From: Luteimonas sp. MC1572
GTDB taxonomy: Bacteria > Pseudomonadota > Gammaproteobacteria > Xanthomonadales > Xanthomonadaceae
Direction: 5' to 3'
DNA length: 64,000 bases
Assembly: GCF_016615815.1 (NCBI RefSeq)
Contig: NZ_CP067112.1
Location: 1-64,000 of the forward strand
Shown here: positions 21,506 through 29,322 of the stretch, piece by piece
How the letters are laid out: every line of letters begins with the position of its first letter
How positions within the stretch are numbered: position 1 is the stretch's first letter
Made by a program: the position numbers and the translations under genes
Notes under the pieces: generated by a model
Told to the model about the DNA's origin: nothing
Databases searched by the model: none
The model's input: only the letters and a program-made list of their open reading frames with translations

Positions 21506-22591
21506 TCAGTAACGATCGAGTGGACTCAAGACACCACCGGCGCCGCGACCCAACACGTGCGTATAGATCTGCGTCGTGGCGACATCCTTGTGTCCCAGCA
21601 ACTCCTGCACCGTGCGGATGTCCTGGCCGGACTCGATGAGGTGCGTGGCGAACGAATGCCGCAGCGTGTGGCAGGTCGCCGGCTTGTCGATGCCGGCCGC
21701 CACCCGCGCCGACTTGACCGCGCGCTGCAGCACCGCCTCGTCGATGTGATGGCGCCGCAGTGCACCGGTGCGCGGATCCGCCGAAAGCCGCGTGGCCGGA
21801 AACACGTACTGCCACCCGAACTCCCGCGCCGCATTGGGATACTTGCGCCCCAATGCATGTGGCAGCCACACCTCCCCGCACCCCGCCTGCAGGTCGCCGG
21901 CGTGCAGCACGCGCACCTTCTCCAGCTGTTCGCGCAACGGCACCTCCACCTTGCGCGGCAGCGGCACCCGGCGATCCTTGCCACCCTTGCCATTGCGCAC
22001 GCAGATCTCGCGGCGGTCGAAATCGACATCCTTCACCCGCAGCCGCACCGCCTCCATCAGGCGCATCCCCGCGCCGTACAACAGCGACGCCATCAGGCCA
22101 ACCTGCCCATCGACCAGCGCCAACAGGCGCCGCACTTCGTCGTGCGACAACACCACCGGCAGCTTCTTGGGACGCTTCGCCCGCGTCACCGACTCCATCC
22201 ACGGCAGGTCGATGCCCAGCACCTCCTTGTAGAGGAACAGCAGCGCGGACAGCGCCTGGTTCTGCGTATTGGCCGCCACGTCATGCCGCACCGCGAGCGT
22301 CGACAGGAAGCCCTCGACCTCCAAGGCACCGAGCTCCCGAGGATGGCGCCGAGCGTTGGCCAGCACGAAGCGCCGCGCCCAGCTCACATACGCCCGCTCG
22401 GTGCGGATGCTGTAGTGCTTGGCACGACAGCGGGCGCGGACCTGATCGAGAAGGCGTGGGGGTGGCGCGTTGGCGGGTGCGCGGGCAGGTGGTGTCGACG
22501 CCGACACAGCTGCGTCGCGTTGCCGAGCCGGAGCCGACCGGCGATCCTGAGAATCACCGGGTACCGCCGCATCCTTGCGGTGATACGACAT
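21506..22591 (-). CDS. intI: Integron integrase (tyrosine recombinase IntI)
   Basis: Site-specific recombinase that inserts and excises cassettes at attI and attC. The 361-aa protein has the catalytic Arg177 ([14 protein letters not shown]), a Lys in [10 protein letters not shown]308-x-x-R311 (CHTLRHSF), His334 (ELLGHKD) and Tyr343 (TQIYTHV). Residues about 269-292 ([18 protein letters not shown]) are the extra IntI-specific patch absent from XerC/D. About 45 N-terminal residues rich in Ala, Pro and Arg precede the usual start. It faces away from the cassette array, as normal. Confidence 0.96.
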   Translation of the reverse strand: MSYHRKDAAVPGDSQDRRSAPARQRDAAVSASTPPARAPANAPPPRLLDQVRARCRAKHYSIRTERAYVSWARRFVLANARRHPRELGALEVEGFLSTLAVRHDVAANTQNQALSALLFLYKEVLGIDLPWMESVTRAKRPKKLPVVLSHDEVRRLLALVDGQVGLMASLLYGAGMRLMEAVRLRVKDVDFDRREICVRNGKGGKDRRVPLPRKVEVPLREQLEKVRVLHAGDLQAGCGEVWLPHALGRKYPNAAREFGWQYVFPATRLSADPRTGALRRHHIDEAVLQRAVKSARVAAGIDKPATCHTLRHSFATHLIESGQDIRTVQELLGHKDVATTQIYTHVLGRGAGGVLSPLDRY

Positions 22592-22699
22592 AGCACTCCA
22601 TTCCTGCAGTATTTCCCGGAATCATTACCGCAGACGAGCCATGCAAAAATAAGCCAAGCACTTGATCTGGAATGGGTTGCAGCGGGATCAGCTTGTCAG

Positions 22700-22756
22700 A
22701 CAAGGTGCGTCAGTAACGGATTACACTTCGTTTCTGGAATCTACTAAGTGTTAGGC
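22700..22756 (+). other. attI primary recombination site
   Basis: The junction AAGTG^TTAGGC marks the crossover after G22750, where the first cassette begins. The left part of attI lies between intI and this point. The 5' limit is approximate. I see no clear LexA box or Pc promoter here. Confidence 0.8.
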
Positions 22757-22774
22757 CCGCTTGGAGAACACACT

Positions 22775-23128
22775 ATGGGCTGGCTGATCACAAAGTACCT
22801 GCTCACTGCTGCGGTCGTCGTCCTTGTGTCGGAGGCAGCAAAGCGGAGTGACAAGCTCGGCGGGTTCATTGCTGCGCTCCCGCTGGTGACATTCCTTGCG
22901 CTCATCTGGCTCTACGTTGAGAAGCAGCCGCAAGCCAAGATTTCCAACCACGCCTGGTACACGTTCTGGTACGTGGTGCCAACACTGCCCATGTTCCTGG
23001 CGTTCCCGCTCCTTCTGCCTCGTCTCGGCTTCTGGCTTACCATGTTGGCCAGCGCTGGAATCACAGTAGTTTGCTTCGGGCTATTCGCATTGCTGGTCCG
23101 TCAGTTCGGCATCCAACTGCTGCCGTGA
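22775..23128 (+). CDS. DUF3147-family membrane protein (cassette 1)
   Basis: A 117-aa integral membrane protein with four helices. The N-terminal pattern WLITKYLLTAAVVVLVSEAAKRSDKLGG and the segment WYTFWYVVPTLPMFLAFPLL match DUF3147, whose function is unknown. Start ATG 22775 follows TTGGAGAA. As the attI-proximal cassette it should be the most recent insertion and the best placed for expression from a promoter in intI or attI. Cassette span 22751-23186. Confidence 0.85.
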   Translation: MGWLITKYLLTAAVVVLVSEAAKRSDKLGGFIAALPLVTFLALIWLYVEKQPQAKISNHAWYTFWYVVPTLPMFLAFPLLLPRLGFWLTMLASAGITVVCFGLFALLVRQFGIQLLP

Positions 23129-23132
23129 GCGG

Positions 23133-23192
23133 GCCTAACAATTCATTCAAGCCGACGCCGCTTCGCGGCGCGGCTTAATTCAGGTGTTAGGC
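23133..23192 (+). other. attC of cassette 1
   Basis: 60 bp; R'' GCCTAAC, R' GTTAGGC. The cassette start TTAGGCCCGC pairs with its own end GCGGGCCTAA. Confidence 0.93.
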
Positions 23193-23195
23193 CTC

Positions 23196-23498
23196 ATGAC
23201 AGAACTTCTCACGTGTGAGCATCTACAAGGGATCGAGTCACTGGCTCGGTCTTCTGGCATTGAGGTCGGCGCATCAGGGGACTGGTGGGGTAATGGCGCA
23301 GTACAAAGCGTCTATTTCAATTGTGTGATTTCCCAAGAGCGTATCGAGAGCTTGTTCCAACTCCCAACCTTCGTTGAGTGGTATGAGTACGATGGCCGCG
23401 TAGCGGGTCATGAGGCTGGCTTTCACTGCAAGCAATGCAACTCTCAGCTTGTCGGTGGGGCCCCGAGCTATGGGGGCAAGGTATGGCCTTCGCATTGA
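23196..23498 (+). CDS. Hypothetical protein, 100 aa (cassette 2)
   Basis: A soluble protein with no recognised family. It has a C-terminal FHCKQCNSQL segment like half of a zinc ribbon. ATG lies 10 nt after the cassette crossover, so the AGG of the attC core may serve as ribosome binding site. Cassette span 23187-23553. Confidence 0.65.
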   Translation: MTELLTCEHLQGIESLARSSGIEVGASGDWWGNGAVQSVYFNCVISQERIESLFQLPTFVEWYEYDGRVAGHEAGFHCKQCNSQLVGGAPSYGGKVWPSH

Positions 23499-23499
23499 G

Positions 23500-23559
23500 G
23501 CCTAACAATTCATTCAAGCCGAAGCCGCTTCGCGGCTCGGCTTAATTCTGGTGTTAGGT
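23500..23559 (+). other. attC of cassette 2
   Basis: 60 bp; R'' GCCTAAC, R' GTTAGGT. Confidence 0.93.
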
Positions 23560-23572
23560 GCCGGTGAGAATT

Positions 23573-23926
23573 ATGCGCAAGCTGATACTGACAAGCCTTC
23601 TTCTGCTCGCAGCATGCAGCACACGGCTTGAACTAGCTGTAGCTCCGAACACACAGATCTCGGTTCGTGACGGCACAAAGGCTCAACACATCCAGCCTGG
23701 AACCCCCGCATATCAAGAACTCGAGAACTGGATGGCGCGGAACCAGACTGGCTGGTCGAAGTATTACGCCACTACTCCCAGCGGTGGAATATTTGTCTCG
23801 GACGGCAACATGACCCTTCAGTTCGTTGGTGGCAGCGTTCTCACACATCACAACGGACAACTTTGGACCAAACATGTTCAAGAGTCGGACTATCAGTTCC
23901 TGCGTAACAACTCGCCCGGCACCTAA
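23573..23926 (+). CDS. Predicted lipoprotein, 117 aa (cassette 3)
   Basis: The N-terminus MRKLILTSLLLLAACS is a lipoprotein signal. The mature part resembles the cassette 16 protein (29807-30178): both have a P-G-x-P-x-(Y/F)-x-x-L segment, then N-x-x-GW, a serine-rich turn and a late FLR. They are diverged paralogues of unknown function. The stop is the TAA of R''. Cassette span 23554-23974. Confidence 0.75.
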   Translation: MRKLILTSLLLLAACSTRLELAVAPNTQISVRDGTKAQHIQPGTPAYQELENWMARNQTGWSKYYATTPSGGIFVSDGNMTLQFVGGSVLTHHNGQLWTKHVQESDYQFLRNNSPGT

Positions 23927-23980
23927 CAATTCATTCAACCCGATGCCGCTTCGCGGCACGGGTTAATTCAGGCGTTAGCG
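23921..23980 (+). other. attC of cassette 3
   Basis: 60 bp; R'' ACCTAAC, R' GTTAGCG. Confidence 0.92.
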
Positions 23981-23983
23981 CTC

Positions 23984-24400
23984 TTGAAAGTCATATCGGC
24001 CATTCGTTCGCTCTTTAGATCAGCCGGCGGCTGGTGGTCGCATTTTGCTGTCATGTCAGATAACGACGGGTTTGTTGTGAACGAGTCATTGCGCGGCAAT
24101 AGCTCAACTAGTCGTAGCTCACCCTGGCGCAACGTCAGCGCCGTTTGCTTCGTTGACGGAGGTCTTGGCAGCGATTGCTTCTACGTATCTACGCGAGAGG
24201 TCGCTGAGCCAATCATGGTCCCAGTTGAGGCAAGTGGCGGCCTCGCGTTCTGGGAGGAGCTGAAACGACGCGATCTGTTTCCTGCTGGACTGTCAGGCCG
24301 AGCGGTACAGTCCGCAAGATCAGGCGCTCAGTTTTGGTGGCCTCCCGAGGCGAGCGCTAACAGTTCATTCAAGCCGACACCGCTTCGCGGCGCGGCTTAA
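23984..24400 (+). CDS. Hypothetical protein, first of three copies (cassette 4)
   Basis: 138 aa from a TTG at the place where sister cassettes carry ATG (10 nt after the crossover); ATG 24053 is the alternative start. No family recognised. There is no stop before the attC, so the protein ends in an attC-encoded tail NSSFKPTPLRGAA. Near-identical copies lie at 28432-28848 and 28866-29282. This copy differs from copy 3 at V-S-T and R-E-V. Cassette span 23975-24408. Confidence 0.6.
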   Translation: MKVISAIRSLFRSAGGWWSHFAVMSDNDGFVVNESLRGNSSTSRSSPWRNVSAVCFVDGGLGSDCFYVSTREVAEPIMVPVEASGGLAFWEELKRRDLFPAGLSGRAVQSARSGAQFWWPPEASANSSFKPTPLRGAA

Positions 24401-24414
24401 TTCAGGCGTTAGGC
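24355..24414 (+). other. attC of cassette 4
   Basis: 60 bp; R'' CGCTAAC, R' GTTAGGC. TAA at 24398-24400 ends the cassette gene. Confidence 0.92.
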
Positions 24415-24432
24415 CGCTCATGGGGAACCACT

Positions 24433-24699
24433 ATGAATCGAGCTAGAGCCATCGCAGCATTGGTCGCTCTACTCTCCAGTGGATGGGCTGTGCCGCTTTG
24501 GGTCTCTGTGGGTGTCTACACGGACTTCTGGCAGAAGCAGGTGTGGCCGGTAATACATGGCAATTACCCACTGACGTCCTTCCCCAATCTGGAGATTGCT
24601 GCCACGCTAGCCCGCATATCCATCGCGTGGCTAGGGCTGGCAATAGCATTCTGGTCCTTTGTAGGCTTCTCGCGCATCGCTTCTCGGCGAGCGGCCTAA
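24433..24699 (+). CDS. Small membrane protein, 88 aa (cassette 5)
   Basis: Two hydrophobic helices (about residues 8-27 and 60-80) flank a short aromatic loop. No family recognised. GGGGA precedes ATG and the stop is the TAA of R''. Cassette span 24409-24747. Confidence 0.7.
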   Translation: MNRARAIAALVALLSSGWAVPLWVSVGVYTDFWQKQVWPVIHGNYPLTSFPNLEIAATLARISIAWLGLAIAFWSFVGFSRIASRRAA

Positions 24700-24753
24700 C
24701 AATTCATTCAAGCCGACGCCGCTTCGCGGCGCGGCTTAATTCAGGCGTTAGGT
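24694..24753 (+). other. attC of cassette 5
   Basis: 60 bp; R'' GCCTAAC, R' GTTAGGT. Confidence 0.93.
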
Positions 24754-24757
24754 GGCT

Positions 24758-25306
24758 ATGAGAGTCCGTCGAAAGATGCCTGCCCACAAAGTCTTCCTCT
24801 CAGCATTGGCGAGTATGTTGCTCCTCTCCTCTTGCACTCCAGGAGAGCACGCTTTTCTGACGGTTCAACTCTGCCTTGCGAATGACCGCGGCGTAGACTT
24901 GTTCAAGCAGACACTTCAGTCCGTTGCGCGTGATGAGCGTATGCGCTACGTCGACGGAAGCAAATCTACTGCAGATGACCTTAAAGTCATGGGCGCCACC
25001 GGAACGAATATGCACACAGACGGGAGGCTAATCCATGTCGGGGTTGAGGCAGATGCTGGTCATGGACTGACGGCAGGCAACATGGGCCTCAATCCCTACG
25101 ACGTTGCTGTAGGGTTTTCTCGTGGCCGGGACATTGATGCAGCCCATACCTTTTCAGGCAAGGTCATTGCACGGCTAGAGAAGCACTGGACAGTAAAGGT
25201 CGTGCCGAAGGACTCTGGAGCATTCCCAAACCCGGAATGCGCTCAGGGAACGGCAGCGCCACCTAACAATTCATTCAAGCCGACGCCGCTTCGCGGCGCG
25301 GCTTAA
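24758..25306 (+). CDS. Predicted lipoprotein, 182 aa (cassette 6)
   Basis: Signal with lipobox LLSSC (FLSALASMLLLSSCTPG). The mature part has a mixed alpha/beta look and is unrecognised. It has no stop before the attC and ends NNSFKPTPLRGAA. ATG 24758 lies 11 nt after the crossover. Cassette span 24748-25314. Confidence 0.72.
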   Translation: MRVRRKMPAHKVFLSALASMLLLSSCTPGEHAFLTVQLCLANDRGVDLFKQTLQSVARDERMRYVDGSKSTADDLKVMGATGTNMHTDGRLIHVGVEADAGHGLTAGNMGLNPYDVAVGFSRGRDIDAAHTFSGKVIARLEKHWTVKVVPKDSGAFPNPECAQGTAAPPNNSFKPTPLRGAA

Positions 25307-25320
25307 TTCAGGCGTTAGGC
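25261..25320 (+). other. attC of cassette 6
   Basis: 60 bp; R'' ACCTAAC, R' GTTAGGC. TAA at 25304-25306 ends the gene. Confidence 0.93.
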
Positions 25321-25336
25321 CCCATAGGAAGCAGCG

Positions 25337-25729
25337 ATGGCAGCCACAGTTTTTGCAGCGGTAGCAAATTCGATACAGATCGTGTCTCGCCTGCGCGAGA
25401 TCAATAAGAACGTCGAGAACTCGGAGTTCAGCAACGCGCTCGCCGACCTTGGCTTAGAGCTTGCTCAGCTCAAGTCCGCATTGGCGACCGTGCTGGACGA
25501 GAACACCAGGCTTAAGGCGCAACTGGCCGCAGTCGAAGCACCTAAGCCGGACCTCCAGTTCAAGGCAGGGGCCTACTTCAAGGACGGCTCCGACGGGCCG
25601 TATTGCTCGGGGTGCTACGACACTAGCGGCAAGTTGGTGCGCTTGTCTCCGGTTCCCGCCAAGCTAAGTCATATTGCTTCGCACCTTTGCCCTGTGTGCA
25701 AGGCTCCATATGCGGGCACTGGGGCCTAA
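25337..25729 (+). CDS. Coiled-coil plus zinc-ribbon protein, 130 aa (cassette 7)
   Basis: An N-terminal coiled coil (about residues 15-68) is followed by a probable zinc ribbon with C-S-G-C and C-P-V-C pairs (about residues 92-95 and 119-122). It is cytoplasmic and may be a nucleic-acid or protein adaptor; the role is unknown. The stop is the TAA of R''. Cassette span 25315-25777. Confidence 0.78.
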   Translation: MAATVFAAVANSIQIVSRLREINKNVENSEFSNALADLGLELAQLKSALATVLDENTRLKAQLAAVEAPKPDLQFKAGAYFKDGSDGPYCSGCYDTSGKLVRLSPVPAKLSHIASHLCPVCKAPYAGTGA

Positions 25730-25783
25730 CAATTCATTCAAGCCGATGCCGCTTCGCGGCACGGCTTAATTCTGGCGTTAGGC
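25724..25783 (+). other. attC of cassette 7
   Basis: 60 bp; R'' GCCTAAC, R' GTTAGGC; the inner stem uses the T:A variant (GATGCCG...CGGCACGG). Confidence 0.93.
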
Positions 25784-25815
25784 GCGTCTTCATCTATTTC
25801 GCCGAGGTGTCATCT

Positions 25816-26097
25816 ATGCCAGCCAAGGCCCTACAGCTCTCCACCTTCTTCGTGGTCACGATCTTCGCGACCGCATGCACGAGCGAAATCGACAGGGAGG
25901 AGTGCATCCGTGAGTACGCGCAGAGGGGTGGGACTGATCAAATAGTTCGCTGGGGCTACCAGCTTTGTGGAACAGCTACTGATGCAAGCTCCAGCGACGA
26001 AGAACGAGAACAGGCTCTCTGTGCGGCAAAGCAGATCCCCTCCACACCGTCTGAGCTAGCATTCAAGCACGTAATTCAGAACTGCCGAGAAACGTGA
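25816..26097 (+). CDS. Predicted lipoprotein, 93 aa, Cys-rich (cassette 8)
   Basis: Signal FFVVTIFATACTS gives a lipidated Cys. The mature part is small and charged, with four further Cys that could form disulfides. Unrecognised. Cassette span 25778-26173. Confidence 0.68.
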   Translation: MPAKALQLSTFFVVTIFATACTSEIDREECIREYAQRGGTDQIVRWGYQLCGTATDASSSDEEREQALCAAKQIPSTPSELAFKHVIQNCRET

Positions 26098-26119
26098 GGT
26101 GCAGAACGATACGGGACGC

Positions 26120-26179
26120 GCCTAACAATTCATTCAAGCCGACACCGCTTCGCGGCGCGGCTTAATTCAGGCGTTAGGC
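26120..26179 (+). other. attC of cassette 8
   Basis: 60 bp; R'' GCCTAAC, R' GTTAGGC. Confidence 0.93.
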
Positions 26180-26239
26180 CGCTAAGCGTCACATCGTGGC
26201 AAAGGGGGAAAGGATGAACTACACACGGAGGGAGACGAG

Positions 26240-26593
26240 GTGAAAATCGCACCGCTGCTACTTATGCTCTTGCTGCACTCGAATCAGTTGCTCGCTGCAG
26301 ACGCAGGCTTCGATCATCTTCAGATAGATTCTAGTTCGTGCACATTAGTGGAATCCGGCAGCAGAAACAGCCAGGTCGTTTGGGCTGGAGAGAAGACACA
26401 CAGTATGTGTAGCGTCAGGGTAAGCACTGCTGAGTTCTCTCAGAAGTACCAATTTTGCGCGTTATCCGGGATCATTGGATCACGGGGCAACAATGTGATG
26501 TGCGAGTTTGGATACTCAGATCAACAGAAAAGACGAGTTTTCTTCATGAGCGCTGGGGACAACCTTTGCCAGTTTGTCTGCGTGAGAAAGTAG
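26240..26593 (+). CDS. Secreted Cys-rich protein, 117 aa (first gene of cassette 9)
   Basis: GTG start after GGGAGACGAGG. Signal peptide MKIAPLLLMLLLHSNQLLAADA is followed by a mature domain with six Cys. Unknown function. It is the first of two genes in an unusually long (1,048 bp) cassette, span 26174-27221. Confidence 0.7.
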   Translation: MKIAPLLLMLLLHSNQLLAADAGFDHLQIDSSSCTLVESGSRNSQVVWAGEKTHSMCSVRVSTAEFSQKYQFCALSGIIGSRGNNVMCEFGYSDQQKRRVFFMSAGDNLCQFVCVRK

Positions 26594-26687
26594 GCCAATG
26601 GAAGCTCCAGCTCAGACTCGATGGGGCGCCTCGTAATTTCTAGCCAAGTGCGGAATATTCTGTCTAACTGATAATTCGCGAGGACAT

Positions 26688-27137
26688 ATGAAAGAAAGGC
26701 CTCTAACCGCTCCGTTAAAGATTCTCGCCGTTTTTATCATCCTTTACGTAGTGCGCGACCTCATGAACGGACTCATTGCCTACGGCGATGCGCGCCTTTC
26801 CGGAATACCCCCGAATGCGGTTCTTCAAGTTCTAACGCATCCGGTAGCTGCATATCAGGTGTTCATTCAGCTGTTTTTGGCTGGATTGTGCTTTCTTCTG
26901 CTGTACAGCTTGTTAGAGCGGAGAGAATCATTCCGTTGGATGTTTCTTGCATATTTTCTCCTGTCCCTCACTGGGCCTGCAGCTGGATTCTTATTTGCCG
27001 AAAGCTTAGAAGAAGTCACATATGCGAGAGACGGAGTGATAGTGGCAGCGGTGCTCATGGTTCCGTGGTTGATCTATCTATTCACATCGAAACGTGCTCG
27101 AGAAGTTTTCTCTAGAGATGCGCGTGAAGGTAGATAG
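26688..27137 (+). CDS. Four-helix membrane protein, 149 aa (second gene of cassette 9)
   Basis: Hydrophobic helices at about residues 12-32, 55-76, 84-102 and 113-131, with a basic C-terminus. Unknown function. Codon use is more AT-rich than its neighbours. No attC separates it from the gene at 26240; only a lone GTCTAAC at 26662-26668 is left, so two cassettes may have fused. Confidence 0.72.
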   Translation: MKERPLTAPLKILAVFIILYVVRDLMNGLIAYGDARLSGIPPNAVLQVLTHPVAAYQVFIQLFLAGLCFLLLYSLLERRESFRWMFLAYFLLSLTGPAAGFLFAESLEEVTYARDGVIVAAVLMVPWLIYLFTSKRAREVFSRDAREGR

Positions 27138-27167
27138 GAACGGTGTCCCGCAAACTTTAGCAAAGTC

Positions 27168-27227
27168 GCTTAATAATTATTCCAATCCGGCATCGGTTCG
27201 CAACGCGCCATAGTTCCGGCGTTAGGC
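27168..27227 (+). other. Degenerate attC of cassette 9
   Basis: 60 bp, but R'' is GCTTAAT (consensus AAC lost) and the inner arms are eroded (CCAATCCGG...ACGCGCCATAG); R' GTTAGGC is intact. Confidence 0.75.
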
Positions 27228-27255
27228 CTCAACTTCGTCGCCTAGGGAAATAGGA

Positions 27256-27546
27256 ATGCGCCTAATACAGAAGGAATGCTATATTTGCCATCTGACGTTC
27301 TCCACATCTGGGCTAACTAAGCACGTTAAGGCAGATCACGGCTTGACGATGTCCAAGTACAACGCACTGCTAGAACTGGCTAAAGAAGTTAACCAGAAGA
27401 ACGGTAAGAAGTTGAGATTCGAAGATCGGCGCGTGACTCATGCAATGCCGACGGGCCGGCTTCCCGACCACTACGACAACAGGACCCCAAGGGCTGCTCC
27501 AAGTAGACGCACAGTGGGCGCGTACGGTATGGGAAAGCGCAGGTAG
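27256..27546 (+). CDS. Ros/MucR-like zinc-finger protein, 96 aa (cassette 10)
   Basis: One C2H2 finger (C-Y-I-C, then H-V-K-A-D-H) followed by GLTMSKYNALLEL. The finger and the HGLT-x-x-x-Y segment resemble the Ros/MucR DNA-binding domain. The C-terminus is basic. This is a candidate transcription factor carried on a cassette; its targets are unknown. Cassette span 27222-27606. Confidence 0.75.
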   Translation: MRLIQKECYICHLTFSTSGLTKHVKADHGLTMSKYNALLELAKEVNQKNGKKLRFEDRRVTHAMPTGRLPDHYDNRTPRAAPSRRTVGAYGMGKRR

Positions 27547-27552
27547 GGCGCG

Positions 27553-27612
27553 GCCTAACAAATCATTCAAGCCGATGCCGCTTCGCGGCACGGCTTAATT
27601 CTGGTGTTAGGC
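27553..27612 (+). other. attC of cassette 10
   Basis: 60 bp; R'' GCCTAAC, R' GTTAGGC. Confidence 0.93.
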
Positions 27613-27627
27613 CGCTTTGGTGGCATC

Positions 27628-27912
27628 ATGGACTGGCTCAACATTGACCTTCTAATTCCGGTCGCAGTTGCTGGCGGGGTGGTCGTTGGCGGTGCACGCC
27701 TGATCAATTCGAAGAGCCCGTCACTTGCCACGAGGGTTTTAATTGGTCTGATCTTGCTAGGTATAGGAATTGGCTGCGGCTACTACTTGATCTATATCGT
27801 GCAGAACTTGCAGCAGCATCCACTCCTATTTGGCCTAGCCGCCGGCGCTACTGGGCTAGGCATTAACCAGGCTGCTGCCCCGTTAAGGATCGCGTTTGGC
27901 AGCGCGGCCTAA
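27628..27912 (+). CDS. Small membrane protein, 94 aa (cassette 11)
   Basis: Three glycine-rich hydrophobic helices (about residues 9-24, 36-56, 65-80). Unrecognised. ATG 27628 is chosen because it starts just before the first helix. The stop is the TAA of R''. Cassette span 27607-27960. Confidence 0.7.
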   Translation: MDWLNIDLLIPVAVAGGVVVGGARLINSKSPSLATRVLIGLILLGIGIGCGYYLIYIVQNLQQHPLLFGLAAGATGLGINQAAAPLRIAFGSAA

Positions 27913-27966
27913 CAATTCATTCAAGCCGATGCCGCTTCGCGGCACGGCTTAATTCTGGCGTTAGGG
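27907..27966 (+). other. attC of cassette 11
   Basis: 60 bp; R'' GCCTAAC, R' GTTAGGG. Confidence 0.92.
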
Positions 27967-27969
27967 CTC

Positions 27970-28374
27970 ATGACCAATCTGCGCGTCCATCCGGCTGTAG
28001 CTGCACTGCTACTGGCGATCCCGCTCGTAGGAGTGGCGTCGGACCCGGACCGCATTGAGATTGCGGTCCTGGCAAAGAGCAGAGCCAACCTGATCGGCCA
28101 GTCGGTCGTTACGCACGGATGCTTGGTCAATACGCCCCATGGAAGCTTTATCGAGCCATGTGGCAGCAACGATTGGCGCGAGCTCGTGGGTGTGTTTGAC
28201 CCCGCGGACAGAGGCTTAGCTGCATTCAGCGAGCTGGGCATCGACTTCTCCAGTCACGTCGAAGCAGATTTCATGGGCGTAGTGGTGGAAAGAGATGTGA
28301 GATGGCCAAAGGCGGGTAAGCGAATTTTCTTTAGGATCGATTCGGTTACAAACACTTCGCCGTATGAGCCCTAA
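27970..28374 (+). CDS. Secreted protein, 134 aa (cassette 12)
   Basis: Sec signal (HPAVAALLLAIPLVGVAS) and a beta-rich mature domain with two Cys (HGCLVN and EPCGSN). Unknown function. ATG lies 10 nt after the crossover; the stop is the TAA of R''. Cassette span 27961-28422. Confidence 0.7.
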   Translation: MTNLRVHPAVAALLLAIPLVGVASDPDRIEIAVLAKSRANLIGQSVVTHGCLVNTPHGSFIEPCGSNDWRELVGVFDPADRGLAAFSELGIDFSSHVEADFMGVVVERDVRWPKAGKRIFFRIDSVTNTSPYEP

Positions 28375-28428
28375 CAATTCATTCAAGCCGACGCCGCTTC
28401 GCGGCGCGGCTTAATTCAGGCGTTAGCG
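28369..28428 (+). other. attC of cassette 12
   Basis: 60 bp; R'' CCCTAAC, R' GTTAGCG. Confidence 0.92.
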
Positions 28429-28431
28429 CTC

Positions 28432-28848
28432 TTGAGAGTCATATCGGCCATTCGTTCGCTCTTTAGATCAGCCGGCGGCTGGTGGTCGCATTTTGCTGTC
28501 ATGTCAGATAACGACGGGTTTGTTGTGAACGAGTCATTGCGCAGCAATAGCTCAACTAGTCGTAGCTCACCCTGGCGCAACGTCAGCGCCGTTTGCTTCG
28601 TTGACGGAGGTCTTGGCAGCGATTGCTTCTACGTATTTACGCGAGAGGCCGCTGAGCCAATCATGGTCCCAGTTGAGGCAAGTGGCGGCCTCGCGTTCTG
28701 GGAGGAGCTGAAACGACGCGATCTGTTTCCTGCTGGACTGTCAGGCCGAGCGGTACAGTCCGCAAGATCAGGCGCTCAGTTTTGGTGGCCTCCCGAGGCG
28801 AGCGCTAACAGTTCATTCAAGCCGACACCGCTTCGCGGCGCGGCTTAA
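28432..28848 (+). CDS. Hypothetical protein, second of three copies (cassette 13)
   Basis: 138 aa from TTG, near-identical to 23984-24400 and 28866-29282, with a Gly-to-Ser change in LRSNSS. It ends in the attC-encoded tail NSSFKPTPLRGAA. It is in direct tandem with the third copy. Cassette span 28423-28856. Confidence 0.6.
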   Translation: MRVISAIRSLFRSAGGWWSHFAVMSDNDGFVVNESLRSNSSTSRSSPWRNVSAVCFVDGGLGSDCFYVFTREAAEPIMVPVEASGGLAFWEELKRRDLFPAGLSGRAVQSARSGAQFWWPPEASANSSFKPTPLRGAA

Positions 28849-28862
28849 TTCAGGCGTTAGCG
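28803..28862 (+). other. attC of cassette 13
   Basis: 60 bp; R'' CGCTAAC, R' GTTAGCG. Confidence 0.92.
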
Positions 28863-28865
28863 CTC

Positions 28866-29282
28866 TTGAAAGTCATATCGGCCATTCGTTCGCTCTTTAG
28901 ATCAGCCGGCGGCTGGTGGTCGCATTTTGCTGTCATGTCAGATAACGACGGGTTTGTTGTGAACGAGTCATTGCGCGGCAATAGCTCAACTAGTCGTAGC
29001 TCACCCTGGCGCAACGTCAGCGCCGTTTGCTTCGTTGACGGAGGTCTTGGCAGCGATTGCTTCTACGTATTTACGCGAGAGGCCGCTGAGCCAATCATGG
29101 TCCCAGTTGAGGCAAGTGGCGGCCTCGCGTTCTGGGAGGAGCTGAAACGACGCGATCTGTTTCCTGTTGGACTTTCAGGCCGAGCGGTACAGTCCGCAAG
29201 ATCATGCGCTCAGTTTTGGTGGCCTCCCGAGGCGAGCGCTAACAGTTCATTCAAGCCGACACCGCTTCGCGGCGCGGCTTAA
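28866..29282 (+). CDS. Hypothetical protein, third of three copies (cassette 14)
   Basis: 138 aa from TTG, directly following copy 2. It differs at a few residues near the end (P-V-G-L and S-C-A-Q). It ends in the attC-encoded tail. The three copies point to duplication by cassette recombination. Cassette span 28857-29290. Confidence 0.6.
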   Translation: MKVISAIRSLFRSAGGWWSHFAVMSDNDGFVVNESLRGNSSTSRSSPWRNVSAVCFVDGGLGSDCFYVFTREAAEPIMVPVEASGGLAFWEELKRRDLFPVGLSGRAVQSARSCAQFWWPPEASANSSFKPTPLRGAA

Positions 29283-29296
29283 TTCAGGCGTTAGCG
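29237..29296 (+). other. attC of cassette 14
   Basis: 60 bp; R'' CGCTAAC, R' GTTAGCG. Confidence 0.92.
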
Positions 29297-29322
29297 CCCA
29301 TATCGACTCTCAAGGAGTGCCA

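Noticed and set aside
22592..22750. LexA box or Pc promoter in the intI-attI region
   Set aside because: No convincing LexA palindrome or -35/-10 pair with normal spacing could be found by eye.
24483..24761. Plus frames that read through an attC as LTIHSSRRRFAARLNSGV
   Set aside because: Produced by the one open frame of the attC; no start or domain supports them as separate genes.
28423..29296. Insertion sequence or transposon explaining duplicated genes
   Set aside because: No transposase, terminal inverted repeats or target duplications; boundaries coincide exactly with attC cores.
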